Counted from the stretch's first letter, positions 1-9,417 are shown. The stretch is 64,000 nucleotides of DNA from Hominimerdicola alba (GCF_900109655.1 NZ_FOAT01000003.1:200321-264320), one strand, 5' to 3'. Numbers and translations: made by a program. The notes: generated from the letters alone by a model not told the origin.

Positions 1-1624
1 TGAGGTTTCCGCCGTCACCCTTTAATACTGTATCGTATCCGTGCTCAAGCTTTTCGATAAAGCCCGAAGCATTTGCAAGCCTGGCCGCCGCGATACACTC
101 TTCATCGGTAGCATCGAGATTTCCGTATCGAATATTATCCATTACAGTACCTGTGAACAGGTGTGTATCCTGCAGAACTATGCCGAGAGTTTTTCTCAGT
201 GCGGGCTTTTTGATTTTGGAGATATTTATGCCGTCATACCTTATCTTACCGTCCTGGATATCGTAGAAGCGATTTATAAGGTTGGTGATGGTGGTCTTGC
301 CTGCGCCTGTCGAGCCTACAAAGGCTATCTTCTGACCCGGCTTAGCAAACAGCTTTACATCGTGAAGAACTATCTTATCGTCGTTGTAGCCAAAATCCAC
401 GCCGTCGAATACTATCTCGCCCTTCATCTGGGTGTAGGTAACAGTGCCGTCCTCCTTGTGAGGGTGCTTCCAAGCCCAAGTGCCTGTACGCTCTGCACAT
501 TCCTTGAGATCGCCGTTGCTGTCAAATTTAGCATTTACGAACTCAACATAGCCCTCATCGGTCTCGGGAGTCTGGTCAAGCAGATCCATAACTCTGCCTG
601 CGCCTGCCGATGCCATTATTACAAAGGTCATCTGCTGGCTTATCTGGGTGATAGGCATTGTGAAGTTCTTGTTCAGACCGAGGAAAGTTGCAATGGTACC
701 CAGTTCAACTCCACCCCAGCCCTTTATCATCATAAACGCACCGATAAGTGCGCAGAGAACATAACTCAGGTTGCCTATATTTGCATTGATAGGCATGAGG
801 ATATTTGCGAACTTGTTTGCGTTGAATGCGCTGTCGCGAAGCCTGTCGTTTAGCTTGCCAAAATCCTCTTTGGCTTTTTCCTCGTGGCAGAATACCTTTA
901 CGACTTTCTGACCGTCCAGCATTTCCTCGATGAAGCCGTTTACCTCACCAAGGTCTTTCTGCTGTGCGCCGAAGAACTTGCCCGACTTCATGGAGATGTT
1001 CTTGGTAGTCAACATCATTACGAAAGCCATGAATATGGAGATGATGGTCAGAGGGATGTTCAGCACTATCATCGCTGTGAGGGTAGACAGAAATGATACA
1101 GTCGAGTTTATCAGCTGAGGTATGCTCTGTCCGATGAACTGACGGAGAGTATCAACGTCGTTTGTATAAACGGACATTATATCGCCGTGGGCATGAGTAT
1201 CAAAATACTTGATGGGCAAGCTTTCCATGTTATCGAAAAGCTCATTTCTGAAATTACGCAGAGTGCCCTGACCCACGTTTACCATTATCCTGTTGTAGGC
1301 ATAGGAGCATATAAGTCCCACAACGTAGAGAGCTGCAAGCTTGCCAAGGGATGCCGCAAGGCTGGAATAATCCGCGATGTAGGCTGTTCCTGCGTCCTCA
1401 GCGGCTTTCTTTGCTTTCAGCATGGGAGAGATGTAATCATCTATCAGGGTCTTCATGTAGGTCATACCTACAAGTGTAGCAATAGCCTGCACGATGATGC
1501 AAACAACTACGATAAAGAAATGTATCTTGTAATCCCTGAACATGAATTTGATTACTCTGCCCAGCACCTTGAATGTGTCCTTGCTCATCTGCGGACGGGG
1601 TGCGGTCTTATCGAATCTTGGCAT
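1..1624 (-). CDS. ABC exporter subunit (permease-ATPase), partial
   Basis: An N-terminal six-helix ABC exporter domain is followed by a nucleotide-binding domain. The gene starts with ATG at 1624-1622 and runs off the left edge. The protein begins MPRFDKTAPRPQMSK. The Walker A motif (VGSTGAGKTT) lies near residues 436-445, and the window ends inside the LSGGQ signature region (visible KGDGGNL), so Walker B and the C-terminus are missing. The start overlaps the stop of the upstream exporter gene by one base (TAATG), which suggests coupled translation and a heterodimer, as in BmrCD/LmrCD-type multidrug exporters. Substrate unknown. The MarR gene at the head of the operon probably regulates it. 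Confidence 0.93.
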   Translation of the reverse strand, partial: MPRFDKTAPRPQMSKDTFKVLGRVIKFMFRDYKIHFFIVVVCIIVQAIATLVGMTYMKTLIDDYISPMLKAKKAAEDAGTAYIADYSSLAASLGKLAALYVVGLICSYAYNRIMVNVGQGTLRNFRNELFDNMESLPIKYFDTHAHGDIMSVYTNDVDTLRQFIGQSIPQLINSTVSFLSTLTAMIVLNIPLTIISIFMAFVMMLTTKNISMKSGKFFGAQQKDLGEVNGFIEEMLDGQKVVKVFCHEEKAKEDFGKLNDRLRDSAFNANKFANILMPINANIGNLSYVLCALIGAFMMIKGWGGVELGTIATFLGLNKNFTMPITQISQQMTFVIMASAGAGRVMDLLDQTPETDEGYVEFVNAKFDSNGDLKECAERTGTWAWKHPHKEDGTVTYTQMKGEIVFDGVDFGYNDDKIVLHDVKLFAKPGQKIAFVGSTGAGKTTITNLINRFYDIQDGKIRYDGINISKIKKPALRKTLGIVLQDTHLFTGTVMDNIRYGNLDATDEECIAAARLANASGFIEKLEHGYDTVLKGDGGNL

Positions 1625-3405
1625 TACTCTCCCTCCTTTCCTGTGCTGACGGCTTTGCCCTGAGCGTTCTCGGGTCTGTCGAAGTCTCCTCCGCCGCATG
1701 CCTGTGAACTGTAAATATCAGCGTAGGTCTCGCTGGTCTTCAGCAGTTCTTCGTGAGTGCCGATGCCTGTTATCCTGCCTTCTTCGATAACGAGTATCCT
1801 GTCAGCCTTTTCAACGCTGGATATACGCTGTGCGATAATTATCTTTGTAGTGCCGGGTATCCTCTCGGCAAAAGCCTGTTTTATCTTTGCATCGGTAGCA
1901 GTATCAACTGCACTGGTGGAATCATCAAGGATAAGCACCTTGGGGCTCTTCATCAGGGCTCTTGCGATACAGAGTCTCTGCTTCTGTCCGCCTGATACGT
2001 TAGCGCCGCCGCGCTCGATATGAGAGTTATACTTATCGGGCATACGCTCGATGAATTCATCTGCGCAAGCCGACTTGCAGGCTTCAATACATTCCTCTTC
2101 GGTGGCATTCTCATTGCCCCAGCGGAGGTTTTCAATGATAGAACCCGAGAACAGCACGTTCTTCTGTAGTACCACCGAAACATTGTCTCTCAGGAATTCC
2201 ATATCGTAATCCCTTACATCAACGCCGCCTACCTTTACAGAACCCGAAGTAACGTCGTAAAGTCTGCTTATAAGGTTAACAAGAGAGGTCTTGCCCGAAC
2301 CTGTAGGTCCGATAATGCCTATGGTCTCGCCCGATTTGATATGCAGGTCGATATCGTGGAGGACTTCCTTGTTTTCGCCCTTGAAGTACGCAAAATCAAC
2401 GTGCTCGAAGTCGATGGAACCGTCCTTCATCTCCTTGATGGTGTCAGCCTTGTCGGAGAGGTCGGGCTCTTCGTCCAGAACCTCGCTGATACGCTTTATG
2501 CTGGCGGTGGACATGGAGATCATGACAAATATGAATGAAAGTATCATCAGCGAGATAAATGCGCTGAATATATACGAGAACAGGCTGGTGAGTTCGCCTG
2601 TGGTAAGGCTGCCGCCGACTACCATATGTGCGCCGAACCAGCTTATGGCGATGATAGCCGAATAGCTTACCAGCATCATGAATGGATTGTTGAGGGCTAC
2701 GATGCTCTCAGCCTTTACGAACATATTATAAAGGTTGCCCGATGCCTTGCGGAACTTATCCTTTTCGTAATCCTCACGGACATAAGCCTTTACAACTCTT
2801 ATAGCGGAAACATTTTCCTGAACCTTTGCGTTGAGTTCATCGTACTTCTGGAAAGCCGCGCTGAATGTCTTCATGGCAAATGCCACAACAGAACCCAGTG
2901 CTATAGCAAGGAACAGCAGGGCTATCAGGAACAGGCTGCTCATCTTGGGGCTTACGATAAAGCTCATTATAAGGCTGCTTATCAGCATGAAAGGTGCTCT
3001 TACCGCGATGCGTATGCACATCTGGAAAGCGTTCTGTATATTGGTGACATCTGTGGTCATTCTGGTAACAAGACCCGCAGTGGAGAACTTGTCGATATTC
3101 GCAAAGGAGAAGGTCTGTATCTTGCGGTAGATCTCCTCCCTGAGATTACAGGCAAATCCCGTAGATGCCCTTGCACCGTGTACACCCGACATCATGCCCG
3201 CCAACAGGCTGACAATAGCCGCCGCCAGCATCGCGCCGCCGAATAATGCCACAGCCTTCATGTCGCTCTTTTCTATACCCTCATCTATTATCTTCGCCGT
3301 TATGTAGGGTAGAAGCACTTCCATAACGACCTCAAGCATGGCATAAAAAGGTGTGAGGATAGTGTCCTTTTTATACTGCTTTATCTGAGCTAGGATCTTC
3401 TTCAT
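1624..3405 (-). CDS. ABC exporter subunit (permease-ATPase)
   Basis: 593 residues, the normal length for a half-transporter. The transmembrane domain covers about residues 15-310. The ATPase domain has Walker A GPTGSGKTS near 367-375, a degenerate signature VSGGQ near 476 and Walker B VLILDD near 495. It should sit in the cytoplasmic membrane as a dimer with the subunit encoded downstream. It overlaps the MarR gene by four bases (ATGA) and the next exporter gene by one base, so the three form one operon. The family is clear. The transported compound cannot be read from the sequence. Confidence 0.94.
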   Translation of the reverse strand: MKKILAQIKQYKKDTILTPFYAMLEVVMEVLLPYITAKIIDEGIEKSDMKAVALFGGAMLAAAIVSLLAGMMSGVHGARASTGFACNLREEIYRKIQTFSFANIDKFSTAGLVTRMTTDVTNIQNAFQMCIRIAVRAPFMLISSLIMSFIVSPKMSSLFLIALLFLAIALGSVVAFAMKTFSAAFQKYDELNAKVQENVSAIRVVKAYVREDYEKDKFRKASGNLYNMFVKAESIVALNNPFMMLVSYSAIIAISWFGAHMVVGGSLTTGELTSLFSYIFSAFISLMILSFIFVMISMSTASIKRISEVLDEEPDLSDKADTIKEMKDGSIDFEHVDFAYFKGENKEVLHDIDLHIKSGETIGIIGPTGSGKTSLVNLISRLYDVTSGSVKVGGVDVRDYDMEFLRDNVSVVLQKNVLFSGSIIENLRWGNENATEEECIEACKSACADEFIERMPDKYNSHIERGGANVSGGQKQRLCIARALMKSPKVLILDDSTSAVDTATDAKIKQAFAERIPGTTKIIIAQRISSVEKADRILVIEEGRITGIGTHEELLKTSETYADIYSSQACGGGDFDRPENAQGKAVSTGKEGE

Positions 3406-3857
3406 TTATCCTGCCCCTCCTTTTCAGCGTCTTTTAGATTATCTGCCATTCGCGACAGCAGACGGTTAAGAGTTTCAAGCTCTTCTTCCTCAAACCCCTT
3501 GAAAGCTCTGTTTTCGATACGGCTCATACAGCTCTCTATCTCAGCCTTGTGTGCCGCAGCCTTTTCTGTGGCTATCAGACCGCGCCTGCGTTCATCGGTA
3601 TCGCAGCCCTCCAGCGTGAGATATCCCTTCGCTCTCAGCTTTTTTACCAGCCCCGATACAGTCGCACCCGATATATGCATCACCCGCTGTATATCCGATG
3701 GATAAACAGGCGGCTCATGGCACATTATAAACATAAGCACATGGCTCTGGGCGGCGGTTATATCGTTATGGGCGAGCTCTGAATTGATTATGCAACCTAT
3801 CTTCTGGTGAACATACTTGGAGGTTTTTAGGACTTCTTTCTGTATTTCTTCTTTCAC
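3402..3857 (-). CDS. MarR-family transcriptional regulator
   Basis: 151 residues, typical MarR length. A winged helix-turn-helix occupies the middle (PSDIQRVMHISGATVSGLVKK, about residues 53-73), followed by a charged dimerisation helix. The start is a GTG preceded by AAGGAGG about nine bases upstream. MarR proteins usually repress the exporter genes next to them and release DNA on binding a small ligand. Here the gene leads a MarR-ABC-ABC operon, a common drug-efflux arrangement. A palindrome just upstream may be its own operator. Confidence 0.92.
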   Translation of the reverse strand: MKEEIQKEVLKTSKYVHQKIGCIINSELAHNDITAAQSHVLMFIMCHEPPVYPSDIQRVMHISGATVSGLVKKLRAKGYLTLEGCDTDERRRGLIATEKAAAHKAEIESCMSRIENRAFKGFEEEELETLNRLLSRMADNLKDAEKEGQDK

Positions 3858-3878
3858 TAATTATTCGCCTCCTTATGA

Positions 3879-3890
3879 TTAGCTTGCTAA
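3879..3890. promoter_or_regulatory. Candidate MarR operator
   Basis: TTAGC-TT-GCTAA, a perfect 5-bp inverted repeat, lies between the MarR ribosome-binding site and a TATAAT-like hexamer at 3909-3914 (minus strand). MarR operators are often short palindromes in this position. Assignment is by position only. Confidence 0.4.
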
Positions 3891-4029
3891 CTATCAGCCT
3901 GCTATTTAATTATACTGCTTTTCTGTCATGATTTATACAGCTATTTTATGAACAAATTATTTTCATACAAAACGCGCATAACTAAAGTAATTGATCCCGT
4001 ACTTATTCAGCAAAACGCGCATGGCATAC

Positions 4030-4060
4030 AAAAAGACCCGATGACAAACGTCACCGGGTC
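4030..4060 (-). terminator. Rho-independent terminator after rpsT
   Basis: On the minus strand, an 11-bp GC-rich stem (GACCCGGTGAC and its near-complement, loop GTTT) is followed directly by TTTTTG. It begins about 20 bases past the rpsT stop. Confidence 0.88.
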
Positions 4061-4082
4061 ATATCCGTTATTAAAAACGATC

Positions 4083-4334
4083 TTAGCCGAGCTTCTTAGC
4101 AAGCTGAGACTTCTTTCTTGCAGCGTTATTCTTGTGCAGAATACCCTTTGTGCAAGCCATATCGACCTTCTTGATAGCGGTTCTAACTACCTGCTCCTTA
4201 TCAGCAGCATTGTTAGCAACAGCAGCATCAGCCTTCTTCAGAGCAGTCTTAAGATCGGACTTGATAGCCTTGTTTCTCAGGGTCTTCTTCTCGATGACCT
4301 TAACTCTCTTCTTTGCAGACTTAATGTTAGGCAT
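4083..4334 (-). CDS. rpsT: 30S ribosomal protein S20
   Basis: 83 basic residues beginning [13 protein letters not shown], the classic S20 N-terminus, and ending AKKLG. It binds 16S rRNA in the small subunit. An upstream in-frame codon would add six residues, but ATG at 4334 is preceded by GGGAGGTG and matches the family start. It is monocistronic, with its own promoter (4436-4464) and a strong terminator (4030-4060). Confidence 0.97.
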   Translation of the reverse strand: MPNIKSAKKRVKVIEKKTLRNKAIKSDLKTALKKADAAVANNAADKEQVVRTAIKKVDMACTKGILHKNNAARKKSQLAKKLG

Positions 4335-4435
4335 TATGGACACCTCCCTCAATGTATAAAATCTCGCTTATCAGGATAAGCTATCCGCAGACTGAGAGGA
4401 AATGCGGATAACAGATTTGGCAAGCTTACTAAAAT

Positions 4436-4464
4436 AGTTTAACACATTTCTCTCCCAATTGCAA
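4436..4464 (-). promoter_or_regulatory. Sigma-A promoter of rpsT
   Basis: Minus strand: TTGCAA (4464-4459), a 17-base spacer and TAAACT (4441-4436), about 100 bases upstream of the rpsT start. Confidence 0.65.
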
Positions 4465-4536
4465 GGGGTTTTCAAAAAAAATTCCGCAAATTTTCGGAAC
4501 TTTATTTGTACATATTGTTTAAATCCACCCCTGTGT

Positions 4537-4850
4537 GATGCTGCATACGATAATTTATCCTACATACTGTGGGTTCTACTGGGGAAAACCTTTCTGAAGA
4601 AAGGTTATTCCCAAGCATCACGAAGTCATGCTGGACTCCTTTCCAAAGACTTCTATTTCTTTTTGGCAGTGGGCAGCTATTTCTATAAAGTGCAGTTAGT
4701 GACCGTACTAAGTGAATTTTATAAAGATATCTGCCCCCTGCCAAAAAGAGTTAAAAGTTTTCGGGGAGGAGTTTGAGGAGGACCCTTTTTCAAAAGGGTC
4801 TTCCTCAATAAAGCCCGCAGTACGTGTGGTAAATTATCATTTACAGCATC
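4537..4850. repeat. 314-bp imperfect inverted repeat (MITE-like)
   Basis: The two halves are imperfect reverse complements over their whole length, about 155 bp per arm, with the axis near 4694. The outer end GATGCTGCATACGATAATTT matches the complement of the right end (AAATTATCATTTACAGCATC). Inside, CTTTTTGGCAGTGGGCAG matches the complement of CTGCCCCCTGCCAAAAAG. Smaller hairpins sit in each arm (AACCTTTCTGAAGAAAGGTT; GACCCTTTTTCAAAAGGGTC). Short ORFs on both strands here translate into similar peptides, as expected of a palindrome, and are not treated as genes. The right end stops exactly at the ribosome site of gpr. It resembles a non-autonomous palindromic element. No target duplication was identified. 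Confidence 0.85.
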
Positions 4851-4867
4851 AGAAAGAAGGTATTGAA

Positions 4868-5734
4868 ATGAAAGATCCACGCACTGATCTGGCGGTCGAG
4901 GCTGCACGCAGGCTGTCACTAAGCCGTGACATTGAGGGCGTAAGCCACAAGATAGATATCCTGTCGGGATCACAGCTTGAGATCGCAGACATCACGATAG
5001 AGACTTCTGCCGCCGCCAGAGAGCTTTGCCGTCCAAAGGGGCGGTATATCACGCTGAAAGCGATGGACAGCACTTTTGAGAACTACTGTACCTGCCGCGA
5101 CGACCGCATACAGACCATAGCCGAAACTCTGCGAAGCCTTGCGGTCGGATGCGAGCGCATACTTGTGGCAGGTCTTGGTAACCGACATCTTACCGCTGAT
5201 GCGCTGGGACCTCTTACGGTGGACAGGATTTTCGCCACAAGGCACATAAAGCGTCTTGCCCATGAGCTGGACACCAACGAACTCACCGAGGTATCGGCTA
5301 TTGAAACAGGAGTTCTCGGGCAGACGGGGATAGAATCTACCGAACAGATCAAAGCCCTGTGCGAAGCTGTCCGCCCCGACCTTGTGATAGCTGTTGACGC
5401 TCTTGCCTGCTGGGAGCTTGACCATCTCGGACGGACGATACAGCTTTGCGACACGGGCATATCCCCCGGAAGCGGAGTTGAAAACTCCAGAAAAGAACTT
5501 TCACGCGCCACGCTCGGCGTTACCTGCATAGCCATCGGCGTGCCAATGGTGGTAGACCTTGCATCTGCCGCCGAGATGATATTCGGCAGACCCGCACCCG
5601 AGGGCAGCGAACGAATGACCGTCACCCCGGGAAGCATAGACAAGCTTGTGGAATCAGCGGCGGGATATATTGCTGAGGGGATAAACCTGGCTTTTCAGAA
5701 GAATATGACGCTGGAAGAGTTGAGGAGCTTATAG
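4868..5734 (+). CDS. gpr: Germination protease GPR (spore endopeptidase)
   Basis: 288 residues from ATG 4868, preceded by AGAAAGAAGG. GPR cleaves alpha/beta small acid-soluble spore proteins on germination and is made as a zymogen in the forespore. Family motifs visible are MKDPRTDLAVEA at the start, LVAGLGNRHLTADALGP near residue 100, and DTGISPGSGVENSRKEL near 200. A SASP substrate gene lies in the same window at 40712. The upstream region is filled by a long inverted repeat. A forespore (sigma-G) promoter was not recognised with confidence. Confidence 0.93.
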   Translation: MKDPRTDLAVEAARRLSLSRDIEGVSHKIDILSGSQLEIADITIETSAAARELCRPKGRYITLKAMDSTFENYCTCRDDRIQTIAETLRSLAVGCERILVAGLGNRHLTADALGPLTVDRIFATRHIKRLAHELDTNELTEVSAIETGVLGQTGIESTEQIKALCEAVRPDLVIAVDALACWELDHLGRTIQLCDTGISPGSGVENSRKELSRATLGVTCIAIGVPMVVDLASAAEMIFGRPAPEGSERMTVTPGSIDKLVESAAGYIAEGINLAFQKNMTLEELRSL

Positions 5735-5799
5735 GGGGCTGAAATTTATTTCGGGTAATAATGCTATGATAAATCGAGGGTTGCTGGAGCAGTCGGATA

Positions 5800-6110
5800 T
5801 TTGCTATGGTCGGAAGTTTGCGAGTTGTCGCCCCTCGTTCCTCGGGTCAAGTCATCGGAAACGCTTACGCTGTCCGATGACGGGCGCGGCAATATATTCA
5901 CGCAGATAGTTTGTGCGGTGGCATACGATCGCATACGCTCGGAGTATTTGGTATTGCCACGCCTTTTTGACAGGGCGGGTAGTTTGCTGTGCTATTTACA
6001 GCACGGTTGTCACGTTGGTTTAGCGCCTTGAGTTGAGGGCTCTGCCTCTAACAGTCAGCTTTGTTGACTGTGTGCTCATCCCGCAAGCTTTTCGCGAAAA
6101 GCTTGACCAA
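5800..6110 (+). repeat. Dispersed palindrome-rich repeat, copy 1
   Basis: This stretch contains a GTCGCCCCTC segment, a GACGGGCGCGGCAAT segment, GAGGGCTCTGCCTC and the 20-bp palindrome AAGCTTTTCGCGAAAAGCTT (6085-6104). The same blocks, in the same order and diverged, recur at about 24490-24760, and an inverted copy lies at 24160-24430. No gene is seen between gpr and uxuA (5735-6343). The open frames here do not resemble proteins. Confidence 0.75.
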
Positions 6111-6280
6111 AAGCTCCCTTCTTTGGCAGTTTACGCAGGATCGCTTAGTTTCACTTTTTTGTTCATTCTGAAAACCGCAATAATCGGTAAGCTTTTGAGA
6201 ATGTCTGTATCCTCGCAAAATTCCGCAAAAGCAAGCACTTAAACGTTGTCGGAACGGTTATCGGGATAGCTATACTTTAC

Positions 6281-6309
6281 TTGTTTTCACATGGGCAGAG
6301 TAGTATAAT
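6281..6309 (+). promoter_or_regulatory. Promoter of the hexuronate operon
   Basis: TTGTTT (6281-6286), a 17-base spacer and TATAAT (6304-6309), 35 bases upstream of the uxuA ATG. The only good promoter seen ahead of the six-gene operon. No operator could be assigned. Confidence 0.6.
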
Positions 6310-6343
6310 ATAGGTGAATTATTTAATGACAGGAGGCAAGCAC

Positions 6344-7417
6344 ATGAAAATGTCATTCCGCTGGTACGGTACGGGAAACGACAGTATCACGCTCTCGCAG
6401 ATACGTCAGATACCGGGTGTCCGTGAGATAGTCTGGGCACTGCACGAAAAGCAGCCGGGCGAAGTCTGGGAAAAGTCCGAGATACAGGCTGTCAAGGACG
6501 AGCTGGACAAGTACGGTTTCGGCATGAGCGTTGTGGAATCGGTAAACGTTCACGATGATATAAAGACCGCTGGGGCAAACCGCGATATCTACATAGAAAA
6601 CTACAAGCAGACGCTCCGCAATCTCAGCGAATTCGGTGTAAAGGTTGTCTGCTACAACTTTATGCCTGTTTTCGACTGGACGAGGACAGATCTTTTCCAT
6701 CCTCTGCCTGACGGTTCAACTGCGCTTTACTATGAGAAAAGCAAGATAAAGCAAGACCCCGAGGAGATGGCGGCATACATCCTCAAAGAGACAAAGGGCT
6801 ACACCATGCCCGGCTGGGAGCCTGAAAGGCTGGCGAATCTGAAACAGCTTTTTGACCTTTATAAGGACGTTGACAAGGAAAAGCTCTGGGAGAACCTGAA
6901 ATACTTTCTTGAAGAGCTTATGCCTGTTTGTCACGAGTGCGACATCAAAATGGCTATACACCCCGATGACCCACCCTGGGATATCTTCGGGCTGCCCCGC
7001 CTGCTGACAGATGAAGCGGCGGTGGAGCGTTTTCTGACCATGGTAGATGACCCATACAACTGCCTGACCCTTTGCTCGGGTTCGCTGGGTTCAAATCCCG
7101 AGAACAATGTGGCTGATATCGTTAAAAAGCACTGTGACAGGATAGCCTTTGCCCACATACGCAACGTCAAGCACTTTGACAACGGCGATTTCAGCGAGAC
7201 TTCCCACCGCGACTGTGACGGCGATGTTGGCATACTGGATATCATCAAAGCCTACCACGACGGCGGTTTTGATGGCTATATCCGACCTGACCACGGCAGA
7301 CACATCTGGGACGAAAAATGCCGTCCCGGCTACGGTTTGTATGACAGGGCGCTGGGCATCATGTACATACTTGGTGTATGGGATATGCTGGACAAGCTGA
7401 AAGGTCAGCAGAGCTGA
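6344..7417 (+). CDS. uxuA: Mannonate dehydratase
   Basis: 357 residues from ATG 6344 (ribosome site AGGAGG at 6331). It dehydrates D-mannonate to 2-keto-3-deoxygluconate in the glucuronate branch of hexuronate breakdown. The start MKMSFRWYGTGNDSITLSQI is the standard UxuA opening. Metal and substrate regions include MAIHPDDPPWDIFGLPR near residue 205 and RPDHGRHIWDE near 315. It is first in an operon with uxaC, a SUKH gene, kdgA, kdgK and uxuB. An imperfect inverted repeat (about 7439-7466) lies before uxaC and may act as an attenuator or RNA processing site. Confidence 0.96.
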   Translation: MKMSFRWYGTGNDSITLSQIRQIPGVREIVWALHEKQPGEVWEKSEIQAVKDELDKYGFGMSVVESVNVHDDIKTAGANRDIYIENYKQTLRNLSEFGVKVVCYNFMPVFDWTRTDLFHPLPDGSTALYYEKSKIKQDPEEMAAYILKETKGYTMPGWEPERLANLKQLFDLYKDVDKEKLWENLKYFLEELMPVCHECDIKMAIHPDDPPWDIFGLPRLLTDEAAVERFLTMVDDPYNCLTLCSGSLGSNPENNVADIVKKHCDRIAFAHIRNVKHFDNGDFSETSHRDCDGDVGILDIIKAYHDGGFDGYIRPDHGRHIWDEKCRPGYGLYDRALGIMYILGVWDMLDKLKGQQS

Positions 7418-7513
7418 TAAGCTGATAATAAGAACAATGGGTGTTCCGCAGAAATGGGGGACACCCTTGACATAGTGAATGTTACTGTTTTTACAGTTAC
7501 AGAAAGGTAAAAT

Positions 7514-8929
7514 ATGGATAACACAAAACGACCCTTTATGGACAAGGATTTTCTGCTGGACACGGAAGAAGCACAGATACTTTTCCATAAATATGCAGAG
7601 GATATGCCTATAATCGACTACCACTGCCACATCGACCCTAAGGATATAGCTGAGGACAGGAATTACGACAGTATAACCGAACTCTGGCTTGGGGGCGACC
7701 ACTACAAGTGGCGGCTGATGCGTCAGTGCGGTATAGCTGAGAAGTACATAACAGGCAAAGAGGACAGCCGTGAGCGTTTCAGGCTGTGGTGCAGGACGCT
7801 TTCACAGGCGGTGGGAAGTCCGCTGTATCACTGGAGCCATCTGGAATTGCAGAGGTACTTTGACTGTGATCTTCCCATATGCGAGAAGAATGTGGACGAG
7901 ATATATGATATCTGCAACGCTAAGCTTAAAAGCGGTGAGCTTTCCGCTAAGAAGATAATACGTATGTCGAAAGTAAAAGTAATAGGCACCACCGATGACC
8001 CATGCGACGACCTGTGCTGGCATAAGGTCATAGCTGAGGACAAGGAACTTGGGTGCAGGGTGATACCCACATTCCGACCCGACAAGATACTGCTTATAGA
8101 GGACAGTGGCTTTGCTGACTATGTACGTAATCTGGGTGAAGCTTCGGGTGTTGGGATAAACAGCTTTGAAAGCCTTAAAAAGGCGCTTTCACAGCGTATA
8201 GACTACTTTGCTGAGATGGGCTGCCGAAGCAGTGACCAAAGTACGGTGATGTTCCCCTGCATACCAACCGATGCGGATGAATGCGAGCGCATCTTTAATA
8301 AAGGTATGAGTGGTGAAGCTGTCAGCGAAGAAGAAAGGCTGGGCTATATAACCGAAGTCATGCTGTTCCTCGGCAGAGAGTACCGCCGTCACAGCTGGGT
8401 GATGCAGCTGCATTTCGGGGTGGCGAGAAATTCCAACAGCCGTATGTTTGAAGCCATCGGCAGAGATACGGGATTCGACCGCATACACAGCGATGCCCCA
8501 ATCGAGAGCCTTGCGGCTTTCCTCAACGAGCTTGACAAGACCGACAGCCTGCCGAAGACAGTGCTTTACAGCCTTGACCCCTCAATGAACACAGCCCTTG
8601 ATGTACTGGCAAAGTGCTTCAACGATGAGGGCGTGTGCGGCAAGGTACAGCACGGTGCGGCATGGTGGTTCAATGACAATATGGGCGGCATGAAAGAGCA
8701 TCTGCGGAGCTTGTGCGAACAGGGTGTGCTGGGCAATTTCATCGGTATGCTGACGGATTCCCGCTGTATGCTTTCCTACACAAGGCACGAATATTTCAGG
8801 CGTATACTCTGCGCATTCATAGGCAGGCTATGCGCTGACGGCGAGCTTTATTTCGATGAGGATATCCTTGGGGACATAGTCAGAAAAGTCAGCTATGAGA
8901 ATGCGGTGAAGTTTTTTGACATTGAGTGA
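7514..8929 (+). CDS. uxaC: Glucuronate isomerase
   Basis: 471 residues, full family length. It isomerises D-glucuronate to D-fructuronate and D-galacturonate to D-tagaturonate, the first step of the pathway. The N-terminal signature PIIDYHCHIDPKDIAED (about residues 32-48) carries the metal-binding His residues of the amidohydrolase fold. AWWFNDNMGGM near 380 and LTDSRCMLSYTRHEYFRR near 416 are typical. Translation starts after an AGAAAGG ribosome site. It lies ten bases before the SUKH gene. Confidence 0.96.
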   Translation: MDNTKRPFMDKDFLLDTEEAQILFHKYAEDMPIIDYHCHIDPKDIAEDRNYDSITELWLGGDHYKWRLMRQCGIAEKYITGKEDSRERFRLWCRTLSQAVGSPLYHWSHLELQRYFDCDLPICEKNVDEIYDICNAKLKSGELSAKKIIRMSKVKVIGTTDDPCDDLCWHKVIAEDKELGCRVIPTFRPDKILLIEDSGFADYVRNLGEASGVGINSFESLKKALSQRIDYFAEMGCRSSDQSTVMFPCIPTDADECERIFNKGMSGEAVSEEERLGYITEVMLFLGREYRRHSWVMQLHFGVARNSNSRMFEAIGRDTGFDRIHSDAPIESLAAFLNELDKTDSLPKTVLYSLDPSMNTALDVLAKCFNDEGVCGKVQHGAAWWFNDNMGGMKEHLRSLCEQGVLGNFIGMLTDSRCMLSYTRHEYFRRILCAFIGRLCADGELYFDEDILGDIVRKVSYENAVKFFDIE

Positions 8930-8938
8930 GGTATCGGT

Positions 8939-9397
8939 ATGCTGAATAAATTCAAGGAATGGGCGAAAAAGAACGGCTGGAATATTTTCCCTGCCAAGGA
9001 CAGCACCGACCTGCCCGACTTCGTGACGGAAAGATACGCTATCCCCGAAAACTGGTTGCAGTTCATCAGACCTCTGGAGGTCTGCGAGAATAATGATGCA
9101 ACAGTGTGGTTCGTGACCCCATGGGATTTCAGACGGCATGAGAACGGATTCAGGTGGAACGAATTTGAGCTTATGAGCCTTGAATGGTGCGACGGCGACA
9201 GTGCAGTTACCGAATTCTGGAACAGGCATATACCTGTTGTGCAGTCGGTGAAGGACGGATATTCCTACTACGCCATAAACACGGAGAACGGCAGAGTAGT
9301 GTACGGCTGTGAGCCTGAATTCGAGGAAGCGGAAACTGTGGCAGACAGCTTTGAGGACTTCATAGCAAAGATAATAGCAGGAGAAATAAAACTCTGA
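8939..9397 (+). CDS. SMI1/KNR4 (SUKH)-like protein
   Basis: 152 residues. The body is rich in aromatic and acidic residues: an early ERYAIPENWLQFI, then TVWFVTPWDF, DGYSYYAINTENGRVVYG and a final DSFEDFIAKII. This layout fits the SUKH superfamily, best known from toxin-immunity proteins but also used as a general protein-binding domain. It is embedded in the hexuronate operon, 10 bases after uxaC and 20 before kdgA. No catalytic residues, signal peptide or toxin partner is visible. Assignment to SUKH is by eye and moderately sure. A role in uronate metabolism is not shown. Confidence 0.6.
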   Translation: MLNKFKEWAKKNGWNIFPAKDSTDLPDFVTERYAIPENWLQFIRPLEVCENNDATVWFVTPWDFRRHENGFRWNEFELMSLEWCDGDSAVTEFWNRHIPVVQSVKDGYSYYAINTENGRVVYGCEPEFEEAETVADSFEDFIAKIIAGEIKL

Positions 9398-9417
9398 TGA
9401 TATAGAGGTAACAGACA

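Noticed and set aside
4459-4973. Short overlapping open frames on both strands around 4.5-4.9 kb
   Set aside because: They translate the arms of the long inverted repeat and resemble each other only for that reason. None has a ribosome site.
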